From SVEL01 sp045123575 (GTDB taxonomy: Bacteria > Bacillota > Clostridia > Lachnospirales > Lachnospiraceae): a stretch of DNA of 64,000 nucleotides. The position numbers and the translations under genes were made by a program. The stretch covers positions 1 through 64,000 of the forward strand of contig JBGVKG010000062.1 in the NCBI GenBank assembly GCA_045123575.1. The letters run 5' to 3'. Shown in pieces: positions 42,379 to 51,317 of this stretch; position 1 is the stretch's first letter; each line of letters opens with the position of its first letter. A model generated the notes under the pieces. That model did not search any database, was not told where the DNA came from, and was given only the letters and a program-made list of their open reading frames with translations.

Positions 42379-45235
42379 GAATATTATATATTTCCTTTAC
42401 ATTTTCCTCATCTATAGCTTCCTTCAAGCTATAGATGTCAGCTTTTTTTGCTTCAGGAAGCTTACAATCCATTAACTGTTCTAATATTCTTAATGCACCG
42501 CTGTAGTCATAATCAAAAAGCATATCCTTTATACGTTTTACAGCTATGTCAATCAGCTCTTCTGATATTTGTATTCCCGTATCTTCTGACTCATCTTTAT
42601 TATCTACAGCTATTATGCCTCTTAACACCAATGCATCATATATCTTATCAAGTGCTGTCTGATACAACTCTTTGAGATGCAAGAAATCATCATGTACAAA
42701 CTGATATCGTTCTTCTTTACCTGCGAACTCATGAGCCTTGGCACATTCAGATAATTCCATAGCACCTATGCTAGCAGAGCTAGACTTTAATCCATGCACT
42801 GCTATAACATAATTCTTATAATTTTTCTCATCAAGCAAGCTGGCAAGTTCCGCCAATCTCTTTTCTCCACTTTCGTAATATGCTTGCAAAATATCCTCAT
42901 AGCACTCAATATCTCCGCCACAACAACTAATACCTTTAGCTATATCAAAACCAGTCAAGCAGTCTTCAATAGTCTCTTTCTTAGTACCTGGTTCATTTTG
43001 GGCAGATATTATGTCAGGCTGCTCGTCTACAATTTCTGTTACATCTTCAACCAGATTATCTTCATATATGATAAGCTCTTTCGGCAAAAATTTAAGCAAT
43101 ACTTTTTCCAGATATACAACATCTATAGGCTTTGTTATATAGTCATCAAAGCCCTCTTTGTACATCTGTTCCTTAACACCACTTACAGCATTGGCAGTAA
43201 GCGCTACTATCACACTTCTATAAGTGCTATCATCTAGAAGTGTTCTTATACGTTTCATTGCTTCGACACCATCCATTTCAGGCATCATCTGATCCATGAA
43301 TATAATATCATATGGTTCTGTCCTACATGCATCTATAGCTTCCTTACCACTAAGAGCTGTATCAACTCTTATTCCATATGTACGAAGAATGCTTGATGAC
43401 ACTTTAAGATTAATCTCATTGTCATCTGTTATAAGTATTCTTGCATTTGGTGCTTGGAATTTCTTTCTTACATGTAACTCTTCTTCCTCTACCCAATTAT
43501 CTTGTATTAACCTATCGGTAGAAACAATCTTTTGTGAAACTACAAACGTAAACGTACTGCCCAAACCATATTCGCTCTCGACAGTTATTTTACCACCCAG
43601 CAACTCTGTATATCCCTTAACAATAGCAAGGCCCAGTCCAGTTCCTTCCACACCACGATTCTTCTTTGAATCAAATTTTTCAAATTCGTCAAACAATCTA
43701 GGTATGTCATCTTCTTTTATACCTATACCACTATCAGCTACAGAAAATCTAAGAACTGCATTATCATCTTGCATATCCACCAGTTTAATAACAAATTTTA
43801 TAAATCCAACCGGAGTGTATTTTACAGCATTGTTCAATAAGTTAATCAATATGTTTCTTATATGCGAATTATCTCCGTACAATTTATATGGCAAATTTTC
43901 ATCAATATCTACTATAAACTCCAAACCTTTTTTATCTGCCATAGACTTGACATTTATAGTGCTTTCTTTAATAAGTTCATTTAGCTTATACTCTTTTTCA
44001 CTCAATTCCATCTTTCCAGATTCTATTCTTGATAAGTCCAATACATCATTGATGATAGACAACAAATTGTCGGAAGATGTTTTTATATCATTAGCATAAT
44101 TTAATATTTGTTTATCCTTCGATTTTTGCAAAATAAGCTCATTAAAACCTACTATCGCATTCATAGGCGTTCTAATCTCGTGTGACATATTAGCCAAAAA
44201 TACTGATTTAGAGCGATTAGCAGCCTCTGCCGCTTCTTTTAATTCTATGACCTCTTTTGTGTATCTCTCTATAAATGACATATCAATCAAAAGAGCCATA
44301 TAACCTTTTAATATGCCACTTTCATATAATGGTGATATCTTAGCTTCATACTGACCACTATCAGTTTTTATCATACTACGTTCACCATCAAATATCTCTT
44401 TTAACTGCTTCTCTGTACTTATATCGTCACTGTCTTTTAGATATGGCAGTAATGCTTGTGCTTTATTGTTAGCATAGACAAGTTTTTTATCTATACCAAC
44501 TACAATCACTCCTTCTGTTGTATGTTCTAGTACATTTTCCTTTGCAAGTTGCATCGTATCAAGTATTCCATATCTATATGCTGCGATAATAAGTATCAAC
44601 GCACTGATTGCAAATCCTATTGCAAACAAGTCATACACTTCTATTATCTTCATAGAATTAATAAGATCAGATACAAATGCTACTGCTATTGAGAGCAAAA
44701 TTAAGAAATCTTTACCCTTCTTTACATTGGATATATCAAATGCCATTTTCGCTACACGGATACTTAATATCAATATAAATACTACATTTACCACTCTGTA
44801 GCCTATGTCAAAATAAGATATATTCGTTAATATATGAGGATGGGCAGCATCCGACACATATACAATCTCACTATAGAATAGATCATGATACTCACAAGTC
44901 AAGCATAAGCCGATACTCACAAGATTAAATGCAACTACACCTGTTTTAGTAAATAGCGATAGCTTAACTCCACAATACACATTTACAAACAATATAAAAG
45001 AGGTCAATATCAATATGTGACCTATAGTTTTTAGTTTCATAGCATTTAGAAGACTCTCATATTCACTAGAAAAGAGTAGAAAAAAATTACCCAGCTGTAC
45101 AGTCACTCCAGCAGTTGCCAAAAGCATTCCTAATTTCTGAATTGTCGATGCTTTGTTTTGCGCTACAATAACTAATATGGCTGTGTTAGATATAAGACAT
45201 ATTATACCTATAATCTGAAATATCTGATGTTCCAT
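42365..45235 (-). CDS. Hybrid sensor histidine kinase (7TM-PAS-HisKA-HATPase-REC-Hpt)
   Basis: A 956-residue hybrid kinase. Seven or so N-terminal helices (1-220) form a 7TM sensor. A PAS domain follows (about 235-320), then HisKA with FLANMSHEIRTPMNAIVG (H352), HATPase with NAVKYT, DSGIGIKE and GTGLGLAIV boxes, a receiver with phosphoacceptor in IIFMDQMMPEMDG, and a C-terminal Hpt domain with VHGLKSSSASIGA. This gives an internal phosphorelay. The adjacent double-receiver gene (45245) is a likely partner. Stimulus unknown. Confidence 0.88.
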   Translation of the reverse strand: MEHQIFQIIGIICLISNTAILVIVAQNKASTIQKLGMLLATAGVTVQLGNFFLLFSSEYESLLNAMKLKTIGHILILTSFILFVNVYCGVKLSLFTKTGVVAFNLVSIGLCLTCEYHDLFYSEIVYVSDAAHPHILTNISYFDIGYRVVNVVFILILSIRVAKMAFDISNVKKGKDFLILLSIAVAFVSDLINSMKIIEVYDLFAIGFAISALILIIAAYRYGILDTMQLAKENVLEHTTEGVIVVGIDKKLVYANNKAQALLPYLKDSDDISTEKQLKEIFDGERSMIKTDSGQYEAKISPLYESGILKGYMALLIDMSFIERYTKEVIELKEAAEAANRSKSVFLANMSHEIRTPMNAIVGFNELILQKSKDKQILNYANDIKTSSDNLLSIINDVLDLSRIESGKMELSEKEYKLNELIKESTINVKSMADKKGLEFIVDIDENLPYKLYGDNSHIRNILINLLNNAVKYTPVGFIKFVIKLVDMQDDNAVLRFSVADSGIGIKEDDIPRLFDEFEKFDSKKNRGVEGTGLGLAIVKGYTELLGGKITVESEYGLGSTFTFVVSQKIVSTDRLIQDNWVEEEELHVRKKFQAPNARILITDDNEINLKVSSSILRTYGIRVDTALSGKEAIDACRTEPYDIIFMDQMMPEMDGVEAMKRIRTLLDDSTYRSVIVALTANAVSGVKEQMYKEGFDDYITKPIDVVYLEKVLLKFLPKELIIYEDNLVEDVTEIVDEQPDIISAQNEPGTKKETIEDCLTGFDIAKGISCCGGDIECYEDILQAYYESGEKRLAELASLLDEKNYKNYVIAVHGLKSSSASIGAMELSECAKAHEFAGKEERYQFVHDDFLHLKELYQTALDKIYDALVLRGIIAVDNKDESEDTGIQISEELIDIAVKRIKDMLFDYDYSGALRILEQLMDCKLPEAKKADIYSLKEAIDEENVKEIYNILRRI

Positions 45236-45244
45236 ACACGTTCC

Positions 45245-46057
45245 CTATACCTTCCCAAAATCATCCATATACGAATGTCTAAACAAAATCTTCTCTACTG
45301 TCTGCGTAAATACTTCCTCTGTAAACGGTTTTATCAAGATACCCTCTGGATTGAATTTAGAGCATTTTGATATAATTTCCTCATTTGGTTCTTTTGACAA
45401 AAACAATACATGTCTATCTGCGTTTTCTTTTGCTATCACATCACACTTTTCCATTTCCGTGTGTTTTATAACATCAACATCCATTATAACCAAATTAGGT
45501 TTTTTCTTTGCTACAAAATCTCTAGCCACATCTACGTCATTTATAATATTGACCGAATATCTTTTATCCAACATATTTTTCATAGATTTCAACTGTGCAA
45601 AATCATTGTCTATTATGGCCACTGTATTCTTCGTTTCCTTTTTTCTTCTCGCCTGCAATACAGTACGTACAACTTCTGACATATTTTCTTTAGTAAATGG
45701 CTTAGAAATATATCCTTCTGCTCCAGCACAAAGATAATGAATTATTTCCCCTTTATCATTGCTATCTGCTATCACTAGCATTATAGGTGTATTTTCGACA
45801 TATATCCCTTTTAATTGTTCATGAACATTTTTAAAATTCTCTATACCCATATCACCTTCTATTATCACAATATCAAACCTTCTATGTTTACAAAGTTCCA
45901 TTGCAATATCTATGTTATATGCACACTCCAAAATATGCTCAACAGACAATATTGCCTTATATAAGCCAAAATTGCCAAAATCCTTATCAACTATCAGGAT
46001 TTCTGCTTTTCGCTTAATATCTCGCTTATTTTTCATCTCCTCTGACAAGCTTGCCAT
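45245..46057 (-). CDS. Double-receiver response regulator without output domain
   Basis: Two receiver domains (about 18-137 and 143-258). The second has a normal pocket (IIDND, phosphoacceptor D193 in LVIMDVDV, LFLSKE, LIKPF). In the first, the phosphoacceptor position is Glu67 (FDIVIIEGD), so it probably mimics the phosphorylated state or cannot be phosphorylated. There is no DNA-binding or enzyme domain, so it may act by protein contact or as a phosphate sink for the upstream kinase. GGAGG precedes the ATG. Confidence 0.85.
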   Translation of the reverse strand: MASLSEEMKNKRDIKRKAEILIVDKDFGNFGLYKAILSVEHILECAYNIDIAMELCKHRRFDIVIIEGDMGIENFKNVHEQLKGIYVENTPIMLVIADSNDKGEIIHYLCAGAEGYISKPFTKENMSEVVRTVLQARRKKETKNTVAIIDNDFAQLKSMKNMLDKRYSVNIINDVDVARDFVAKKKPNLVIMDVDVIKHTEMEKCDVIAKENADRHVLFLSKEPNEEIISKCSKFNPEGILIKPFTEEVFTQTVEKILFRHSYMDDFGKV

Positions 46058-46077
46058 ACTATTTCCTCCGTTTTAAA

Positions 46078-46112
46078 ACTCCCAAGGTGTTTATCATATA
46101 TTCCCTGGGAGT
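46078..46112 (-). terminator. Terminator after the EAL gene
   Basis: ACTCCCAGGG and CCTTGGGAGT pair with one mismatch around a 15-nt loop on the minus strand, followed by TTTAAAA. It lies 20 bp after the EAL stop and just upstream of the double-receiver gene. Confidence 0.65.
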
Positions 46113-46132
46113 CTTAATATACACTGTTTAAT

Positions 46133-49051
46133 TTATGAAATATTTGATGTTACCATATTCTCATAAGTATCTGAGTCTACTGGTCTAGAGAAATAGAAGC
46201 CTTGTGCACATATTCCACCTAATCCTTCTAAGAACTCTACTTGTTCCTTTGTCTCTACACCTTCTACAACTACATTCAGTTCAAGACTCTTTGCCAACTC
46301 TACCAAAGTGCCTAATATCTTATGACTCTTTTCCACGTTTTCTGCACTGTCTAGGAATCGTAAATCCATTTTGATTATATCAAGCGGCATTTCCTTTAAC
46401 ATATTAAGTGAAGAATATCCGCTTCCAAAATCATCCATAGCTATCTTAAAGCCTACTTCTTGCAATTCCTTTATTCGAGCATTTATATTTCCAGAATCCT
46501 CTGCACATATAGTCTCTGTTATCTCAAGCTCTAAATCTTGAGGATCTAACTGATACTTCTTTAGTAAATCTAAAAGCTTGTACTTAAGTTCATTACTATA
46601 AAAATGTGCTCTAGACACATTGATTGACACTGGATAAGTTACCGCTTTTTTACTCTTAAGATTAGCTAATACTCTACAAGTTTCTTCCCATATATAATAA
46701 TCAAGAAATCTGATAAATCCATTTTTCTCAAATACCGGTATAAATTCTCCTGGAGATATCATACCCTTTTGAGGATGAATCCATCTAGCCAAGGCTTCTC
46801 CACCTATAATTTCCTTCTTATATATGTCATACTTTGGCTGAACGAATACACAGAACTGTCTTTGTTCAAGAGCCTCTTCCATGTCATTTTCAATCTCTTT
46901 TTGCTTTACAATTTTGTTTCTGTCTTCTTCAGTATAATATCTAATATGACCAGACGCCTTATTATCCTTGTCATGAATAGCCATAGCAGCTCTGTCACAC
47001 ATAGTATTTACAGGCACATCTTTTTGTGTTCCTACTTTATACACACCATATGTAACGCTGACATCTACATCATCTACAATAGTCTTCTTGAATCTATTTG
47101 GAAAATTCTCTTCTGTGAAGAACTTTTCCTCTAGACACATAAAATAATGATCTGCATTAAATCTAGCTATGATTCCATCATACTGTCTCACAACCTTTTT
47201 TAGCTCAGAAGCTATATATTTAAGTAACTTATCACCATTGTCCATTCCATACATTTCGTTAAATGCTTTAAAATTCGTTATGTCCATCATAGCGATGCAC
47301 ATCTCTCTATCGGATAACTCTATCATCTCTTTCGCAATCTCAAGGAAATATGTCTTGTTATACACACCTGTCAGTTCATCCTGCTGAAGCTGCTTTTGTA
47401 AAATATCATACTCCTTCTTTTGCACCTTAAGATTTGTCATCTTTCTGTTCAACAATGTGTAAGTTACCACTCCGCCTAAAATTATTAAGCATATAACAAG
47501 AAGTACAGTCCAATATCTATATATAACATCCTCTAATGTGTGCTTATACACACTTGTCTTTAACTCAAGAGTAACTATATTATCCATTTCCTGCTTTGTT
47601 ATATGTCCAATTGCCTTATTTAAAATATTCACAAGCATTCTATCAGCTTCTGTACTCACAAGGCACATACCATTGGTCAATTCCTTACCAGATACCTCCT
47701 CCAAAAGGTCTGCGTACTTTGGTTTCTGTATTAAGTAGCTTATAACATAGGCATCATGAATAGCTATATCTGCCTTTTTATCAGCTACTGCTTCTAGACA
47801 TTCCTCTGGTGTAGCATAGCACTGTATCTGACAATTATCATCATTATTTCTAAGCAAATCAACTAGATAATAATTCATATCTTCTGTTATAGCGAAAATA
47901 TAATGTTCTTTAGTCTTATTTATCTCTTTTTCACGTTTAACATAGCCTAAAGATGTTTGGATAAGAGTATCTGTTCCTATAAGATCTATATTTTCATTAC
48001 CGTACTCCAAAACTCTGTTTGAACGCAATGTTAAAATCTTCTCTTTAACTACATTTGATAAATCATTATCCAAATTAGTTGTTACGTGTTGCTCAATTTT
48101 TATCTCTAAACCGCTCTTCTTTTCTAATAATTTTAAATACTCTGCGTAGATACCCTTAATTTTTCCATCCTGCTTATAGCAAAGAGGATGCATATTAGGT
48201 AAAACTCTTACTGTTACACTCTTTGTCTTTTCTATGTATTCGTGTTCCTCACGAGTAAATAATGGCATACTAGAAAGATTGCTCTCTTCATAATACTTCT
48301 GATTTAAGCGAGAATGAAGGCTTGGGTCATTAAGAACCGCCCTTCTATGCGCTTCATTAAACTCTGTCATAAGCTCCTGCTTATCCTTAGACATAACACA
48401 GTAATATGGCATGGCATCGTCTCTACCTACAACCTTCGCACCATTGTATCCTAATATGCTTCCAATTATAGCCAAATCTGTATCGCCTTTTTCCATAGCC
48501 TTTATAACTTCATCTATATTGCCATAATATTTTCTATCAAGCTTTATATCGTATACGCTCTCAAGTTCATCTAATCTGGCATCAAATACTGTATTCGACA
48601 TCATAGCTATAGACATACCGCCCATCATAGCATAGTCATGATAATACAAGTCTTTATCATCACGTGTATATATAAGACCGTACTCTAATCCCATTGAGTC
48701 CTTTGAAAAAAGATACTTTTCCTCTCTCTCTTCGGTATGTTGCACCATACACATCATATCTACCGTGCCGTCTTCTACCCATTTCATACACTGGTCCCAT
48801 GTGCCTTCCACATATTCATATGACCAGTCTCCATATTTACGTACAGCTTCTAGATATTCCACTCCGTATCCTGCATATTCTCCGTCTTTATTATTAATAA
48901 AGTTTTGACTAGCTACATAAGCTACCTTCAACACTCTTCTTTTACTAGCTGTTGCCGGCTCATTATCCGCCTTAACCATGATGCCCAAAGATATGGTTAT
49001 AGCAAGAATGCCAACTAGCATAAGCAACCATGCTTTTATCTGTTTTGTCAT
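46133..49051 (-). CDS. Sensor protein with two SBP_bac_3 domains, degenerate GGDEF and EAL phosphodiesterase
   Basis: A 972-residue protein with a signal helix (about 8-27), two tandem periplasmic solute-binding-3-like domains (about 40-260 and 275-500), a membrane helix (about 515-540, VLLVICLIILGGVV), a GGDEF domain whose active site reads FNADHY (inactive) and an EAL domain with the conserved EALARW, ITE, DDFGSGYSS and VVEGVET motifs. It should bind a small molecule or amino acid outside and hydrolyse cyclic di-GMP inside. It starts its own transcription unit. Confidence 0.88.
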   Translation of the reverse strand: MTKQIKAWLLMLVGILAITISLGIMVKADNEPATASKRRVLKVAYVASQNFINNKDGEYAGYGVEYLEAVRKYGDWSYEYVEGTWDQCMKWVEDGTVDMMCMVQHTEEREEKYLFSKDSMGLEYGLIYTRDDKDLYYHDYAMMGGMSIAMMSNTVFDARLDELESVYDIKLDRKYYGNIDEVIKAMEKGDTDLAIIGSILGYNGAKVVGRDDAMPYYCVMSKDKQELMTEFNEAHRRAVLNDPSLHSRLNQKYYEESNLSSMPLFTREEHEYIEKTKSVTVRVLPNMHPLCYKQDGKIKGIYAEYLKLLEKKSGLEIKIEQHVTTNLDNDLSNVVKEKILTLRSNRVLEYGNENIDLIGTDTLIQTSLGYVKREKEINKTKEHYIFAITEDMNYYLVDLLRNNDDNCQIQCYATPEECLEAVADKKADIAIHDAYVISYLIQKPKYADLLEEVSGKELTNGMCLVSTEADRMLVNILNKAIGHITKQEMDNIVTLELKTSVYKHTLEDVIYRYWTVLLVICLIILGGVVTYTLLNRKMTNLKVQKKEYDILQKQLQQDELTGVYNKTYFLEIAKEMIELSDREMCIAMMDITNFKAFNEMYGMDNGDKLLKYIASELKKVVRQYDGIIARFNADHYFMCLEEKFFTEENFPNRFKKTIVDDVDVSVTYGVYKVGTQKDVPVNTMCDRAAMAIHDKDNKASGHIRYYTEEDRNKIVKQKEIENDMEEALEQRQFCVFVQPKYDIYKKEIIGGEALARWIHPQKGMISPGEFIPVFEKNGFIRFLDYYIWEETCRVLANLKSKKAVTYPVSINVSRAHFYSNELKYKLLDLLKKYQLDPQDLELEITETICAEDSGNINARIKELQEVGFKIAMDDFGSGYSSLNMLKEMPLDIIKMDLRFLDSAENVEKSHKILGTLVELAKSLELNVVVEGVETKEQVEFLEGLGGICAQGFYFSRPVDSDTYENMVTSNIS

Positions 49052-49182
49052 CCCAGCACCTACTTCCTTGTATTAAATTGAAGTCACAATTCATTAGTCT
49101 ATATTGTACCATTTTGTTCGGATTTGTACATACTTTTTTTGTAATTTTTTGTAAATTTGTTACTAATGTACTACATATATCT

Positions 49183-51117
49183 CTATTTTTTTCGTATTAA
49201 GTTGTATTCTTCCAAAGTTAACCCCATAATATCTACAATTCTTCTATCTATTTCGTCATATATCTCATTGAAACATTCTGGTTTTTCCATCAGCATATTT
49301 ACATATCTTACTATCTCAAGCTGCTCATCTTCTTTCGGTATAGGTATTGGCATCTTAACAATATGGCTCTTTAAAAGTTTTATACTCTTAAAATGCTTTT
49401 TGTATAAAAAATCGATGACAGTTGAATTAAGAATTGCAAGAATATACTTTATATCAAGCCCTGTCACCTGTGGTATCACTATATTGCAGCTATTCAGCGT
49501 TAGTGTTCCCTTATTATCATAAGCAAATCTAAGAGTATCACCCACAAAGCCATACACAAGTTTCTCTGGTGCTCTATACATATATTCAGGAGCTACCTGC
49601 TGCAATTCATCTCGATTGTACTTAATAAATTGCTTATTATATTCAATTGTATATTTTCCAATATCTTTACCTACTATGATACATTCACCATCATCTATAG
49701 GTTCGGTTGATATACGTTTTTCGTTGTCACCTGTCACGATTCCCAGACCAAATAACGCTCTATCCTCAAGAGTTGTATGCTTAACTCTATATATTTTTTT
49801 AATAAGCTCCTCTTCCTCATCTGTTGTCTCTAATTGGAAGCTCTCCATATTTAATCTATCACCCTGACGTATATAATATATATCGTCTCCTTTTTTAATA
49901 CGAATCTTGTGATCTACTAGTGATTCCTTCTGGTTCCTTCTTTTTTTCCCTAGATCAATTATTACAGACGGACACTGCACCTTATGAAATATATTGCCAA
50001 GGTATGTCACACCATCTACACGACAATACTCTGCAATAAACTCTCTTGCAGGTTTGTGAGTACTTACCTTCATAAGCGACTCAGGAACTATCAAAGACAT
50101 GATCCCCGATTCATTTAATAGCAGATAACTTTTCTCTACAAACAAAAATGCGGACTCTACACTTCTAAGGCTAGCTGAAAAGAACTTATATTTAATACGT
50201 TCCTCCTCTTCCTTATCAAACTGATATCCCCACGGCGGATTTCCTATTATGTAATCATACTTAACCAATGTATAACGATCTAAAAAATCATCATGTATGA
50301 TATGCCTATATAAAATCTTCATACTCTCATTATCATTAATATAGCTAACGTCATACTTTAACGCTAGATTTGCTCTAGCAATGCACACAGCCTCGTAATC
50401 TATATCTATGCCATATACAGCTTCAAATGGTATATTGTCATCTAACTGCATAAGAAAATTACCTGTCCCACAGCTGGGGTCAAGTATCGTCTTTCCCTTA
50501 TCAGTTTCAGGATTGTATTTAATCTTTGACGTAATCTCCCTAACAATATGACTAGGGGTATAGTATGCCCCCTTCGCCTTTCTATCTCTTATATCCCTCA
50601 AAGATAAATAAAGATACCCTAATATATCCTCACCTTCAACATACTCTAGACTATATTTCTTAACCCAAGGGTAAAAAACATCTATACATGCCACCTCTAT
50701 ATCTTCTCCTAACAAATCATTGGCAAGTCTGCTAGTTACATAGGTATTCACACCACCTGCTAAGCACAACTCTTTCATAAAATAAGCTAAGATACTTATA
50801 GCATCACTTGGCTCACATTTTTCCTCAAACTCACGTAATATAGATTTTACTATAGGCCTATTAATAGAGCCTACTGGCAAATACGCATCGTAGTACACTC
50901 TTTCTCCTACCAGCTTCTTTCTGTTAAGACGACTTTTCGTAGCCGTCACTTCCTCCTCTGCCAGTCTTTTCTTCAATTCTTCCACATATTCTTCTGTAAA
51001 GTATGGCCTCTTTTTTACAATTGTCGGCTGTATCTTTCCTGTTTTTATCCAATTTTTAGCTGTAGCTATGCTTATACCCATCTCTTCGCAAAAGCTTTTT
51101 ATCGAATACTTTATCAC
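49183..51117 (-). CDS. N6-adenine DNA methyltransferase with N-terminal HTH
   Basis: GTG 51117, with AAAGGG upstream, is preferred: the TATAAT promoter element (51160) lies within the longer ORF, so an ATG at 51189 cannot be used from it. A MerR-type HTH (FCEEMGISIATAKNWIK) is followed by an amino-methyltransferase core with DPSCGTGNFL (SAM binding) and NPPWGY (catalysis) and a C-terminal target-recognition region. No restriction subunit is next to it, so this is an orphan methylase or a IIG-like enzyme lacking its nuclease. It may act in epigenetic control. Confidence 0.78.
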   Translation of the reverse strand: MIKYSIKSFCEEMGISIATAKNWIKTGKIQPTIVKKRPYFTEEYVEELKKRLAEEEVTATKSRLNRKKLVGERVYYDAYLPVGSINRPIVKSILREFEEKCEPSDAISILAYFMKELCLAGGVNTYVTSRLANDLLGEDIEVACIDVFYPWVKKYSLEYVEGEDILGYLYLSLRDIRDRKAKGAYYTPSHIVREITSKIKYNPETDKGKTILDPSCGTGNFLMQLDDNIPFEAVYGIDIDYEAVCIARANLALKYDVSYINDNESMKILYRHIIHDDFLDRYTLVKYDYIIGNPPWGYQFDKEEEERIKYKFFSASLRSVESAFLFVEKSYLLLNESGIMSLIVPESLMKVSTHKPAREFIAEYCRVDGVTYLGNIFHKVQCPSVIIDLGKKRRNQKESLVDHKIRIKKGDDIYYIRQGDRLNMESFQLETTDEEEELIKKIYRVKHTTLEDRALFGLGIVTGDNEKRISTEPIDDGECIIVGKDIGKYTIEYNKQFIKYNRDELQQVAPEYMYRAPEKLVYGFVGDTLRFAYDNKGTLTLNSCNIVIPQVTGLDIKYILAILNSTVIDFLYKKHFKSIKLLKSHIVKMPIPIPKEDEQLEIVRYVNMLMEKPECFNEIYDEIDRRIVDIMGLTLEEYNLIRKK

Positions 51118-51159
51118 TATTGATACCCTTTCCCTTTCGTAACAACACATCTGCCTTGC

Positions 51160-51189
51160 ATTATACCTTTTTTGTGGCATATTGTCCAA
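51160..51189 (-). promoter_or_regulatory. Promoter of the methylase gene
   Basis: Minus-strand TTGGAC (51184-51189), 18-bp spacer and TATAAT (51160-51165). It lies inside the longer ORF and so decides the shorter GTG start at 51117. Confidence 0.6.
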
Positions 51190-51246
51190 CGATATATGTC
51201 AACTGCTTCAATAATAGAATTGTATTATGAATTGGCAGAAAATGTG

Positions 51247-51275
51247 TTGAGATATATGGGCAAACACGATAGAAT
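51247..51275 (+). promoter_or_regulatory. Promoter of the GH13 gene
   Basis: TTGAGA (51247-51252), 17-bp spacer and TAGAAT (51270-51275), about 40 bp before the ATG at 51318. Confidence 0.6.
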
Positions 51276-51317
51276 AAATCTATAGGTTACGTAAGAAATA
51301 CGAAAGGACGTGAATAA

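Noticed and set aside
43296..44099. 267-aa plus-strand ORF inside the hybrid kinase
   Set aside because: It is antisense to conserved HisKA, HATPase and receiver motifs; its composition is a codon-reversal artefact.
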